Both the position numbers and the translations under genes were made by a program. A stretch of DNA of 64,000 nt, taken from contig CAIOSP010000043.1 in assembly GCA_903861005.1 (NCBI GenBank), positions 1 through 64,000 of the forward strand, in the 5' to 3' direction. Below the pieces are notes generated by a model, which saw nothing but the letters and a program-made list of their open reading frames with translations, made no database searches and was not told the DNA's origin. The stretch is from an uncultured Pseudomonadota bacterium (GTDB lineage Bacteria > Myxococcota_A > UBA796 > GCA-2862545). Shown one piece after another: positions 56,050 to 64,000 of this stretch; within the stretch, counting starts at the first letter, position 1; every line of letters starts with the position of its first letter.

Positions 56050-58287
56050 CTAGGGGCAGACCCCGTTCGCGCGGCCGGGCGTGCCCTTGTCGCCGCTGGT
56101 GCCGATCGCGTCCGTCGCGTCACACCAGGTGGTGAGGTCCACGTCGTCGAGCTCGAGCGACACGCCAGGGGAGGACATCGCGCCCGTGTAGGTGAACGCG
56201 TCCAGCTCGCGGTTGTTGCGGTCCGTGAGGTGCACCGTGTCGCCGCCCGAGTTGTTCAGGTTCACCGTGGTGTACGGCAGGCCGGACAGGCTGTAGCAGC
56301 TCGACCCGGTCGTGCCCTGGTACAGCGTCACGCGCGCGCCGGGGGCCAGCGTCTGGCTGGTGTTGAAGCCCGCGATGGTGCCGCCGTCGTCCACCAGCCG
56401 CAGGCCGTCGAGCGCCACGGTGGTCGCGGTGGTGTTGAGCACCTCGACGTACTCGCCCGACGGGTCCATGCAGTGGTCCGGATTGGACATGACCTCGACC
56501 ACGCGCAGGCCCAGGCGCGGGACCGAGGTCAGCGCGACCGGCGTGGTGGGCACGTCGGTGTCGCCGCCGGTGTCCGTCGCGCCGCACAGGGTGTTGGCCG
56601 CGCCGGGCGTGCCGTAGTCGGTGCCGCCGAGCAGCGTGACCGACGCGCACCACGTGTCGGTTGCGTCGCGCTGCCACGCGTCGCCCGCGGAGATGCTGAA
56701 CGGGTCGTAGTCGACGCTGTCGAGCATGCGACCCGTGCCGTCCTCGATGCGGATCAGGTCGCCGCCGCCGCCGTTGTTCAGCGACACGCCCGAGTAGCCC
56801 AGGCCCGTCAGGCCAAAGCAGTTGGGCGACACGGCGTTGGAGAACAGCACCACCCGCTGCCCGGTGGTCAGCACCTTGGACGTGTTGAACGTCACGGACG
56901 TGGCGCTGCGATCGGTGAGCACCAGGCCGCGCAGGTTGACGGGGTTGGTGCCGTGGTAGCGCAGCTCGACCCACTCACCGTCCGGCTCGCTGCAGTTCAG
57001 CGGGTCGGACATGAACTCGTCGATGGTCAGCTGGCCCGCCGAGAGGTCGCGCACGCCGATCGTCGTCGTCGTGTCGGTGTCGACCACGACGTCCGTGTCG
57101 ACCACGACGTCCGTGTCGGCCACGGTGTCGGTGTCCGCCGTGCCGGTGTCGGTGTCGGTGGGCGCCGCCGCGCACGCTCCGTTCGCCAGACCCGGCGATC
57201 CCAGGTCCGACGTGATGCCGATGGCCTTGTCCGCGTCGCACCAGACGGCGGGCTTGGTGTCGTCGCGCTCCCACGCGACGCCGGGCGTGACGGTCCATGC
57301 GGTGTAGTCGACCGAGTCGATCGTCGTCGTGGCGTTGGCGACCGTGATCACGTCGCCGCCGCCGTTGTTCAGCGTGATGCCGCTCGCGGCGGCCGCCGTC
57401 ACGCCGTAGGTCGTCTTCATGCCCGCCACGTTTCGGGCGAGCACGACGCGCGCGCCCGCACGGACGATCAGGGTGCCGGTGAGCGTGTTCGACGACGTGG
57501 AGTCCGACACCTTGAGCCCGCCCAGGTCGACGTCGTCGGAGCGCGTGTTGAGCACCTCGACATACTCAGCCACCGTCTCGTCGCCGGCGTTCGGGTCGGC
57601 GAGGAACTCGGTGATGCGCAGGTCCCCCGCGCCGAGCTGGTCCACCGTGACGGTGCCGCTGGACGGCAGGTCCGTGTCGTCGTTCACGCCGCAGCCGCCG
57701 TTCGCGAGGCCGGGGCTGCCTAGGTCGGCCGTGCTGCCGATCGCGCTGTCCGCGAGGCACCACGCGCTGACGTCGTCGTCGGCCTGCTCCCAGGCGACGC
57801 CCGGGGTCACGGCAAAGTCGGCGAGGTCGATCTGGTCGAGGATCTTCACGCCGCCGTCCGACAGCGTGATCGTGCCGCCGGTGTTGGGGAGCGCCAAGCC
57901 AGACCCGACCTCAGCCGTCGCGCCGTAGCAGCTCGACAGGCCCGACACGCTGCGCGCGATCAGCAGCCGGTCGCCGGGCGAGAGGACGCGCCGACCCGTG
58001 ACCGTGAAGCTGGCGTCCGCGTTCGCGATCACCAGCCCGTCGATGTCGGCCGCGAGCGCGCCCGCGTAGCGGATCTCGACGTACTCGCCGTCGTCGTCCA
58101 CGCATGCGTCCGGATCGGCCATGAACTCCACGACGCGCAGATCACCGGGCCGCAGCTCGGACAGCGTGATGGTGGCCGCGCCCGTGTCGTCCAGGTCGGT
58201 GTCGGACGAGCCGTCCTTGATGGGCGGTCCGGAGGTGCAACTCGCGAGGGCGAGGAGCGTCAACGCACCGAGGCGGCGTGGTGGCAT
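56050..58287 (-). CDS. Lipoprotein with four lamin-tail (LTD) domains
   Basis: A 745-residue lipoprotein (lipobox LASC, Cys17). Four LTD repeats of about 150 residues each: (1) GDLRVVEFMADPDACVDDDG with EYVEIRYAG; (2) GDLRITEFLADPNAGDETVA with EYVEVLNTR; (3) GQLTIDEFMSDPLNCSEPDG with EWVELRYHG; (4) GLRVVEVMSNPDHCMDPSG with EYVEVLNTT. Each ends in a W-C-x2-D..G(T/S)PG-ANG/N..C pattern. Between 2 and 3 is a long D/T/V linker. LTDs occur in secreted nucleases and surface proteins; here they likely act as binding modules. No catalytic domain. Confidence 0.88.
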   Translation of the reverse strand: MPPRRLGALTLLALASCTSGPPIKDGSSDTDLDDTGAATITLSELRPGDLRVVEFMADPDACVDDDGEYVEIRYAGALAADIDGLVIANADASFTVTGRRVLSPGDRLLIARSVSGLSSCYGATAEVGSGLALPNTGGTITLSDGGVKILDQIDLADFAVTPGVAWEQADDDVSAWCLADSAIGSTADLGSPGLANGGCGVNDDTDLPSSGTVTVDQLGAGDLRITEFLADPNAGDETVAEYVEVLNTRSDDVDLGGLKVSDSTSSNTLTGTLIVRAGARVVLARNVAGMKTTYGVTAAAASGITLNNGGGDVITVANATTTIDSVDYTAWTVTPGVAWERDDTKPAVWCDADKAIGITSDLGSPGLANGACAAAPTDTDTGTADTDTVADTDVVVDTDVVVDTDTTTTIGVRDLSAGQLTIDEFMSDPLNCSEPDGEWVELRYHGTNPVNLRGLVLTDRSATSVTFNTSKVLTTGQRVVLFSNAVSPNCFGLTGLGYSGVSLNNGGGGDLIRIEDGTGRMLDSVDYDPFSISAGDAWQRDATDTWCASVTLLGGTDYGTPGAANTLCGATDTGGDTDVPTTPVALTSVPRLGLRVVEVMSNPDHCMDPSGEYVEVLNTTATTVALDGLRLVDDGGTIAGFNTSQTLAPGARVTLYQGTTGSSCYSLSGLPYTTVNLNNSGGDTVHLTDRNNRELDAFTYTGAMSSPGVSLELDDVDLTTWCDATDAIGTSGDKGTPGRANGVCP

Positions 58288-58320
58288 GGTGTCCTCACAA
58301 GGCGCCTGCGCGAGCGCCCT

Positions 58321-59208
58321 TCAGGGGGTCCAGACGACAGGGTTGGTGGTGGCTCCCCACCAGGCGCGCGTGGCGTCCTGCGTGAGCAGCGATCCCGCGC
58401 CGGTGCTCGCGTTGATCTCGATCACCTCTCCGCTCGCGGAGAAGCCGTAGAGGCGGCCCTGACCTTGGTCGTAGCCGACGCCGAACAGACGCTCGAAGCC
58501 CACGTCGCCCTTCACGCTCTCGGCCTTGGTGACCGGATCCACGGTGACCAGCACGTCCGACGTGGTGCCGCGGATGGTCCAGTAGAGCAGGCCATCGGGC
58601 AGGCCGACCACGTCGCCGCTGGTGTCCCAGCCGGACTTCTCGAACAGGACCTCCATGTCGCAGCCGCCATCCACGTCGATGGTGGTCAGCGTGCCTGCGC
58701 CTGCCGCGACCAGCAGGCCGGACGAGGTGAAGGTCAGCGCGGTCGGCTCGACGGTGACCGTGCAGATGGGCGTGGACTCCGCGGTGGTCGGGTCGATGCG
58801 GTACAGCGTGTACGGGCCGCCGGACTTGGCGCCGCGGTCGCCACCAAACAGCCGGCCCTGCGCGTCGATCGCGATGTCGACCATGCCGTCGATCGCCTTG
58901 CCGCCGGACGAGAACTTCGCGACCTCGGTCACGGCCCCCGACGACGGATCCACCGTGAACAGGGTGTCGCGGGTCTGCGCGTAGATGGGCGCGGACGCGA
59001 CGGGCACCACGTCGGTGTCCTCAGGGAGCGTGTCCGGCGAGGGCGGGTCGGAGTCGTCGGTGTCCACGGCCGGGTCGCCGTCGGTGTCGATCACGTAGGC
59101 CAGGTCGGTGTCGTCGCCCCCGGTGGGGTCCTTCGTGCCGCTGGTCAGGCCGTAGTCCATGCTGCAGCCTGTGGTCGCGAGCAGCGCAAACTTGGTCCAA
59201 GCACGCAT
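58321..59208 (-). CDS. Lipoprotein with D/T linker and propeller-like domain
   Basis: A 295-residue lipoprotein; ATG at 59208 has GGAGG about six bases upstream, better than the earlier ATG at 59220. Lipobox TTGC (Cys15). A D/T/P linker spans about 30-70. The remaining part has WD/PQQ-type blades (RDTLFTVDPSSGAVTEVAKF, GGPYTLYRIDPTTAESTPIC, LLVAAGAGTLTTIDVDGGC, DVLVTVDPVTKAESVKGDVG, GRLYGFSASGEVIEINASTG), so it is a beta-propeller. Same strand and 33 bp upstream of the four-LTD gene. Function unknown. Confidence 0.78.
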   Translation of the reverse strand: MRAWTKFALLATTGCSMDYGLTSGTKDPTGGDDTDLAYVIDTDGDPAVDTDDSDPPSPDTLPEDTDVVPVASAPIYAQTRDTLFTVDPSSGAVTEVAKFSSGGKAIDGMVDIAIDAQGRLFGGDRGAKSGGPYTLYRIDPTTAESTPICTVTVEPTALTFTSSGLLVAAGAGTLTTIDVDGGCDMEVLFEKSGWDTSGDVVGLPDGLLYWTIRGTTSDVLVTVDPVTKAESVKGDVGFERLFGVGYDQGQGRLYGFSASGEVIEINASTGAGSLLTQDATRAWWGATTNPVVWTP

Positions 59209-59374
59209 ACCGGCCTCCATGGCCCCCGCGGTTAGCCGACCGCGGGGCCTTCCTCAAGTCGATGTTGCAGGAACGAGCGGAATCGTGCGGAGTTGGGGCT
59301 TGCATCGACCGACGGAAGAACGTCACCACCGCCGGCGGAAGTTCCGGTTAGACGGCGGCGCTTGTGAGGGTTCC

Positions 59375-61795
59375 ATGCGCCGATCCGTCGCCTTCGCCTG
59401 CCTCGCTCTGACCGGCTGCAGCACGCTCGTGTTCCGGGACGACGGCGGCACCGAGCCCTACACCCCGGCTGACACCGATGTGGCACAGAGCGACACCGAC
59501 GTGCCTTCCGACGAGCCCGTGGTCACGGTGTGCGCCACGCCCCCCGCGGCCGTCGGCGCGGCAGGCTGTGAGTTGATCCCGGGATCCGGTGACGGCCTGC
59601 TGATCCAGGGCACCGTGCTCGGCGCGGACGAGACGTTCGTGGGCGGCGCGGTGCAGCTCGACGCGTCCGGGCTGATCACCTGCGTCGGCTGCGACTGCGC
59701 GGACTCGGCGCCATCCGACATGCCGGTGGTTCGCTGCACCGGCAGCGTCGTGGCGCCGGGCCTGGTCAACGCGCACGACCACCTCACGTTCGACGACCAG
59801 GCGCCGCTCGCGGCGAGCTCGACGCGCTACAACGGCCGGCACGAGTGGCGCGCGGCGCTCACGACGCCTTCCAACGAGTTTGGCACCGGCGCCACCTCCG
59901 CCGGCACGCGTTGGGTCGAGCTTCGGCAGGCCATGTCGGGCACGGTGTCGATCGCCGGTTCGGGCTTCGCCACCGGCATGCTTCGCAACCCGGACAAGGG
60001 CGACGACGGCGGCGCGGACTTGCCCGACCTGCGCATGCAGACCTTCCCGCTCGGCGACTCCGACCGCAGCACGCAGCCCAACTGCACCTGGGACTACGCC
60101 GACAGCGAGGGCCAGGTCGCCGCGATGCCGAGCTACCACATCCACGTCGCCGAAGGCGTGGATGACCGCTCGCACGAGGAGTTCCGCTGCCAGTCGTCGT
60201 CGCTCGACGGCGCGCAGGACTTCACCGAGCCCAACACGGCGCAGGTGCACGACATCGCGCTGACCGCCGTGGACTACAACGAGGTGGCCCACAGCGACAC
60301 GACGCTGGTCTGGTCGCCTCGCTCCAACGTGTCGCTGTACGGCTTCACCGCCAACGTGCGCCTGCTCGACGTGCTCGGCGGGCGCGTCGCGCTCGGCACG
60401 GACTGGACCTACTCCGGGTCCATGTCCATGGTGCGCGAGCTGCGCTGCGCCGACGCCTGGAACCGCCAGCGGCTCGATGGCTGGTTCTCCGAACGCGATC
60501 TGCTCAACATGGCCACGATCGGCGCGGCGCACGCGCTCGGCGCGGACGCGAGCCTGGGCTCGCTTGAGGTCGGCAAGCTGGGCGACATCGCCGTGTTCAA
60601 CGGCGCCGACGTCACCGACCCCGCGGACGCTGCCCGCGCCGTGCTCGATGCGTCGGCCACCGACGTCCTGCTGGTGCTGCGCGGCGGCGTGCCGCTGTTC
60701 GGTGACGAGGCGGTAGTCACCGGCCTGGATGACTCCTGCGACGCGCTGGACGTGTGTGGCAAGGCTCGCGCAGCCTGCACCCGGACCGAATACGGCGTGC
60801 CGCTCGCGACGCTCACCAGCAGCGTCGCTGGCGCGTACCCGCTGTTCAGCTGCGACGACGCCCCTGCGGGCGAGCCGACCTGCGTCCCGTCGCGCCCCGG
60901 CGAGTTCAGCGGTCAGATCACCGCGGACGACTCGGACGGCGACGGCATCACCAACGCGGCCGACAAGTGCCCGACCGTCTTCGATCCGCCGCGCCCCATG
61001 GACGACGGCGCGCAGCCCGACCTGGACCACGACGGCGTCGGCGACGCGTGCGACCCGACGCCGCTCCCCGCCGACATCGACGGCGACGGCATCGTCAACG
61101 AGGACGACGTGTGCCCCACGATCGCCGACCCCACGCAGGCGGACGCGGACAACGACCAGCGCGGCGACGAGTGCGACGCGTGCCCGGACGACGCCAACCC
61201 GGTCGGCCTGTGCCCCACGCCGCTGGTGACCCTCGTGCAGATCCGCACCACCCTATCGGCGGGCGACTCGGTGACGACCGAGGGCGTGGTCACCGCCGTC
61301 GGCGACTACGGGTTCTGGATGCAGGACCCGACCGTGGCGTCCGGCGCGAACGCCGGCATCCGGGTTGAGCTGGGCAGCGTGCCCACCGTCGCGCTCCACC
61401 ACCGCGTCCGCGTCAGCGGCACGATCGACGACTACTTTGGGGAGCTCCAGCTGAACGCAGGCGGCGCCACCGACCTGGGCGCCACGACGCCCGTCGCGCC
61501 GATCGGCAAGTGGCTCGCCGACGCCACGACCGAGGCGTTCGAAGGCACGCTGGTCACCATCTCTACCGGGACGGTGACGGACACCACCTACGACTGTGCG
61601 GCCGACAACTCGGCGTGTCATGACACGGGCCTGTGGGAGATCGGCGGCGCGGTGGGCGTGGTCGTCTCCGACGATGTCTGGACGGGTGGAGCATGGAGCA
61701 GTCAGGTTGGTGTGACCCCGGTGACCGGCGTGATGCAGTGGCGCTTCGACCGCCGCCGCATCCTGCCGCGCGTCAACGCGGACTTCGGCCCGTGA
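59375..61795 (+). CDS. Amidohydrolase lipoprotein with TSP3 calcium repeats and C-terminal OB-like domain
   Basis: An 806-residue lipoprotein from ATG 59375; lipobox LTGC (Cys15). The amidohydrolase region (about 70-445) has PGLVNAHDHLTFDD (metal HxH), YHIHVAEGVDDRSHEEF, HSDTTLVWSPRSN and RVALGTDWTYSGSM, the pattern of the chlorohydrolase/cytosine-deaminase group. Next come TSP3-like Asp repeats (SDGDGITNAADKCPTVFD, DIDGDGIVNEDDVCPT). The last 180 residues resemble the OB-like domain in ExeM-type extracellular nucleases (GDSVTTEGVVTAVGDYGFWM, HHRVRVSGTIDDYFGELQL). Its stop overlaps the EEP gene (GTGA). Confidence 0.82.
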   Translation: MRRSVAFACLALTGCSTLVFRDDGGTEPYTPADTDVAQSDTDVPSDEPVVTVCATPPAAVGAAGCELIPGSGDGLLIQGTVLGADETFVGGAVQLDASGLITCVGCDCADSAPSDMPVVRCTGSVVAPGLVNAHDHLTFDDQAPLAASSTRYNGRHEWRAALTTPSNEFGTGATSAGTRWVELRQAMSGTVSIAGSGFATGMLRNPDKGDDGGADLPDLRMQTFPLGDSDRSTQPNCTWDYADSEGQVAAMPSYHIHVAEGVDDRSHEEFRCQSSSLDGAQDFTEPNTAQVHDIALTAVDYNEVAHSDTTLVWSPRSNVSLYGFTANVRLLDVLGGRVALGTDWTYSGSMSMVRELRCADAWNRQRLDGWFSERDLLNMATIGAAHALGADASLGSLEVGKLGDIAVFNGADVTDPADAARAVLDASATDVLLVLRGGVPLFGDEAVVTGLDDSCDALDVCGKARAACTRTEYGVPLATLTSSVAGAYPLFSCDDAPAGEPTCVPSRPGEFSGQITADDSDGDGITNAADKCPTVFDPPRPMDDGAQPDLDHDGVGDACDPTPLPADIDGDGIVNEDDVCPTIADPTQADADNDQRGDECDACPDDANPVGLCPTPLVTLVQIRTTLSAGDSVTTEGVVTAVGDYGFWMQDPTVASGANAGIRVELGSVPTVALHHRVRVSGTIDDYFGELQLNAGGATDLGATTPVAPIGKWLADATTEAFEGTLVTISTGTVTDTTYDCAADNSACHDTGLWEIGGAVGVVVSDDVWTGGAWSSQVGVTPVTGVMQWRFDRRRILPRVNADFGP

Positions 61796-62823
61796 CCGCC
61801 CGCCTCCCCGTCGCGCTCGCGATCGTCTCTGCGCTGACTGGCTGCGCCGACATGCGCAGCGAGCTCGGCGACGACTCGACGGCCTGGTCCGGCTGGACCG
61901 ACCCGCAGCCCAAGGAGGTCACCCGCGCCACGGTGCGCGTCGCCACGTGGAACGTGGAGTCGCTCGGCGCCGAGGGCAGCGACGAATGGAACGCGACGCG
62001 GGACGTGCTCGCGCGCCTCGACGCCGACGTCGTCGGCCTCAACGAGGTGTCGGCCTCCGACATGGCCTCGCTCGAAGCGCTGGCCGCAGACCTGGGCTAC
62101 CCGGTCGTGGAGCTGCCGAACTCGCAGCCGTTCGGCGACATCGGCAACGCGGTGCTCACGCGCGTCGCAGAGCCGGACATCGCCTTCCCCACCGCGGGCG
62201 CGCTGTCGGGCGACTCGCAAGCGCAGGACGTCACGCGCCTGCCGGGCGTGGTGTCGTTCGCCATGCCCACGCTCAACCTGCGGGTCAGCGTGGTGTCGGT
62301 CCATCTCAAGAGCGGCGAGCTGCTGTCGGATGGCTTTCGCCGCGTGATCGACGCGCGCCGCGCTGTGCAGGCCGCCAACACCACCGGCGACGACGCGCTG
62401 CTGCTGATGGGCGACATGAACGAGGACGTGCTCGACATCGACCCCACCGAGCCGCGCCAGACGGAGGTGCCGTCCGACCTGCCGTCGAGCTTCCGCCTGG
62501 GCGAGGACATGTCCACGCGGATCGCGGGCGAAGGCCTGGCGCCCAACCCGTTCGGCGAGTTCGAGGCCGCCGGCTTCGGCCCGCTCGACGCCGCCCAGCG
62601 CGACGCCGACCGCGCCACGCGCCCGATCAGCGGCCGCCGCATCGACTACTTCCTGGGCAACGACGTCACCCGCCACGCGGTCGTGCACGCCGAGGTCTAC
62701 GACAGCGCCGACGACGCGCTCGACGGCATCGCCAAGGGCGGCACCGCGCCCGCGTCGGACGCGACGAGCGCCGCGTCGGACCACCTGCCTATGGTCGCGG
62801 ACATCACGCTCTACGGCGAGTAG
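61792..62823 (+). CDS. Endonuclease/exonuclease/phosphatase (EEP) family lipoprotein
   Basis: A 343-residue lipoprotein, GTG start overlapping the amidohydrolase stop. Lipobox LTGC (Cys19). The EEP core is intact: RVATWNVESLG (Asn), DVVGLNEVSASD (Glu), NAVLTRVAEPD, VVSVHLKSGE (His), LLMGDMNEDVLD (Asp/Asn) and SAASDHLPMVADI (terminal SDH). It probably cleaves extracellular DNA/RNA or phosphoesters, anchored to the outer membrane. Coupled with the amidohydrolase-OB gene. Confidence 0.88.
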   Translation: MTARLPVALAIVSALTGCADMRSELGDDSTAWSGWTDPQPKEVTRATVRVATWNVESLGAEGSDEWNATRDVLARLDADVVGLNEVSASDMASLEALAADLGYPVVELPNSQPFGDIGNAVLTRVAEPDIAFPTAGALSGDSQAQDVTRLPGVVSFAMPTLNLRVSVVSVHLKSGELLSDGFRRVIDARRAVQAANTTGDDALLLMGDMNEDVLDIDPTEPRQTEVPSDLPSSFRLGEDMSTRIAGEGLAPNPFGEFEAAGFGPLDAAQRDADRATRPISGRRIDYFLGNDVTRHAVVHAEVYDSADDALDGIAKGGTAPASDATSAASDHLPMVADITLYGE

Positions 62824-62836
62824 AGCCGCGCACGCT

Positions 62837-62867
62837 GCCGCCGGTCGACACCTCGTCGACCGGCGGC
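62837..62867. terminator. Strong hairpin between convergent EEP and PLD genes
   Basis: Perfect 13-bp stem: GCCGCCGGTCGAC at 62837-62849 and its complement at 62855-62867 around a 5-nt loop. It can serve both convergent genes; no T-run is present. Confidence 0.65.
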
Positions 62868-62892
62868 GCGCGTCACGGCTCGCGGCGCGACG

Positions 62893-64000
62893 CTACCGCG
62901 CGCTGTTCGACCCACCCGGCGTCGCGAGCTGCGTGGCCTTGAAGGTGTCGTTCACGTTGGCGCCGCCCTGGTCGGACGTGCACGCGTGCCACGCGTCGGC
63001 CTTGCTGCCGTCGGCGGGCGCGTCGTTGCGCTCCATGCTGCGCGCGATCGTGCTGTCGGTCGCGTCCGGGCCGCCGACAAACGGGGGCCCGCCGTCGCCC
63101 GCGACGTCCATCACCGCGCCGGTCGGATCGACCAGCCGCAGGTCGAGCGCGGTGTCGGACAGGCGCAGGCGCGACTGCCGGTTGTCGTTCCACGCGTTCA
63201 CGACCATGTCGCCGTTTGCGTAGGCGGACGGGTCATCCTGCGGCACGCCGTCGGTGTAGGGCTCGAGGTCGTGGTCGAGGATGGTGAACAGGCCGTGGGG
63301 CGGGATGTAGGAGCCCGGTGGCAAGCCGACGACGAAGTCGCGGGCGGTGCGAAGCTGCCACAGGTCCAGGCGCAGGCCCTTGTCGGTCAGGTTGCGCAGC
63401 TCAACGAACTCGTCGGCGCCGTCCGCGTCCTGCGCGGTCACGCCGTACCACATGAGCTCGTTGATCACCACGTCGCCGGGCGAGAGCGACAGGCCGCCGC
63501 CGATCGGGTCGCCGACCAGGTCCACGCCCATCTCGCGGCCCTCGGACCAGATGCGATCCCACCACGCCTCGTAGGCCTGGGCGACCCGCTTGCCGTGCAT
63601 CACGATCAAGTACTCGTCGTTGCTCTGCGTGGCGGACGCCGACCAGTTGAACGAGCCGGTGAGGACCATCGGGTCTTCGCCGTCCGGATCGACGATCATC
63701 GTCTTGCCGTGGAGGCGCCCGCCGCCCGCCTGGTAGTCGCCAGGCATCACGGAGTTGTCGTTGCCGTCCATGCGCAGCGACACGTCGCCGCCCAGCAGGC
63801 GGTAGACCTCGTGGAACTGACCGTTGCTGTGCAGCTGCGACTGGTCGATCACGCCGGCGACGCCGTGGCGCGCGTGCACGTCCGCCGCGTTGTCCAGACC
63901 CTCGTCCGCGTTCTTGGTCGCGAGCTCCGCCTGCTTGCGGAGGAGCGCGGAGCCCAAGGAGTCCTTGGTGAACGCGAAGATGCCGAACCGGACGCGGTCC
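62893..64000 (-). CDS. Phospholipase D-like protein with C-terminal LTD (5' end outside window)
   Basis: Frame open to the right edge; 368 residues are visible. The first residues (DRVRFGIFAFTKDSLGSALL) are the PLD-fold strand-helix before the second half. HGKTMIVDPDGED with GSFNWSASATQSNDEYLIV is the HxKx4D catalytic motif of the second half; the first HKD lies outside the window. After about residue 180 a lamin-tail domain follows (SPGDVVINELMWYGVTA, DEFVELRNLTDKGL, ending in HACTSDQGGANVNDTF). Architecture PLD-LTD suggests an exported nuclease or phosphodiesterase; an N-terminal signal should lie beyond the window. Confidence 0.85.
   Translation of the reverse strand, partial: DRVRFGIFAFTKDSLGSALLRKQAELATKNADEGLDNAADVHARHGVAGVIDQSQLHSNGQFHEVYRLLGGDVSLRMDGNDNSVMPGDYQAGGGRLHGKTMIVDPDGEDPMVLTGSFNWSASATQSNDEYLIVMHGKRVAQAYEAWWDRIWSEGREMGVDLVGDPIGGGLSLSPGDVVINELMWYGVTAQDADGADEFVELRNLTDKGLRLDLWQLRTARDFVVGLPPGSYIPPHGLFTILDHDLEPYTDGVPQDDPSAYANGDMVVNAWNDNRQSRLRLSDTALDLRLVDPTGAVMDVAGDGGPPFVGGPDATDSTIARSMERNDAPADGSKADAWHACTSDQGGANVNDTFKATQLATPGGSNSAR

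Overview
The window is GC-rich, almost fully coding DNA of bacterial chromosome type, with no tRNA, rRNA, CRISPR, IS element or prophage that I can see. The gene content suggests a member of the Myxococcota or a related delta-proteobacterial lineage. There are many secreted proteins and lipoproteins with Asp-Thr-Asp-rich linkers behind the lipobox, MopE-type and DUF4215 cysteine motifs, thrombospondin type-3 calcium repeats, lamin-tail domains, a histone-deacetylase-like protein, and GTG or TTG starts are common. This placement is inferred from gene style, not from a marker gene.

Layout. 1-6.3 kb: a partial lipid-anchored pirin, a small outer-membrane-type protein, then an operon of a di-haem-motif lipoprotein, a Tat-exported DUF1501 protein and a cysteine-rich calcium-repeat lipoprotein. 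6.4-15 kb: an alpha/beta hydrolase, a coupled SDR plus old-yellow-enzyme pair, an RlaP-like nucleotidyltransferase, SlyD, an arylsulfotransferase-like lipoprotein and a lectin-like MopE lipoprotein. 15.1-18 kb: exported glutathione peroxidase coupled to a histone-deacetylase-like protein with a large extra C-terminal domain, and a Spy/CpxP-like protein. 18.1-26.7 kb: a complete recC-recB-recD operon with 4-bp overlaps. 26.9-29.6 kb: two T2SF membrane proteins and a secretion ATPase that look like a split archaeal-type filament-assembly core, with no pilin or secretin beside them. 30-36 kb: a GT-C/TPR membrane protein followed by a run of secreted proteins on the minus strand, ending in a signal-less OmpA-metzincin fusion.

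36-49 kb: a TetR/quinone-oxidoreductase pair with a palindromic operator, an RCC1-like lipoprotein, a TerC transporter, a PI-PLC-like lipoprotein lacking catalytic residues, an orphan D12 DNA methylase, DUF962, zf-TFIIB, Fe-superoxide dismutase, RlmN, a small glycosyltransferase operon and a protein with three YbjQ-like repeats. 49-56 kb: repeat-bearing lipoproteins, a YdeI-like protein, a signal-less hexapeptide-repeat protein and aconitase A. 56-64 kb: an extracellular set (four-LTD lipoprotein, propeller-like lipoprotein, amidohydrolase-TSP3-OB protein, EEP-nuclease lipoprotein, PLD-LTD protein) whose domains recall ExeM-type extracellular nucleases distributed over several genes.

The strongest candidates for new biology are the archaeal-like F-F-E module, the OmpA-metzincin, the dispersed nuclease locus and the repeated Thr/Asp linkers, which occur in the same window as a TMTC-like glycosyltransferase. 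No gap between genes exceeds 300 bases; the longest are 26723-26939, 37586-37795 and 39948-40149.
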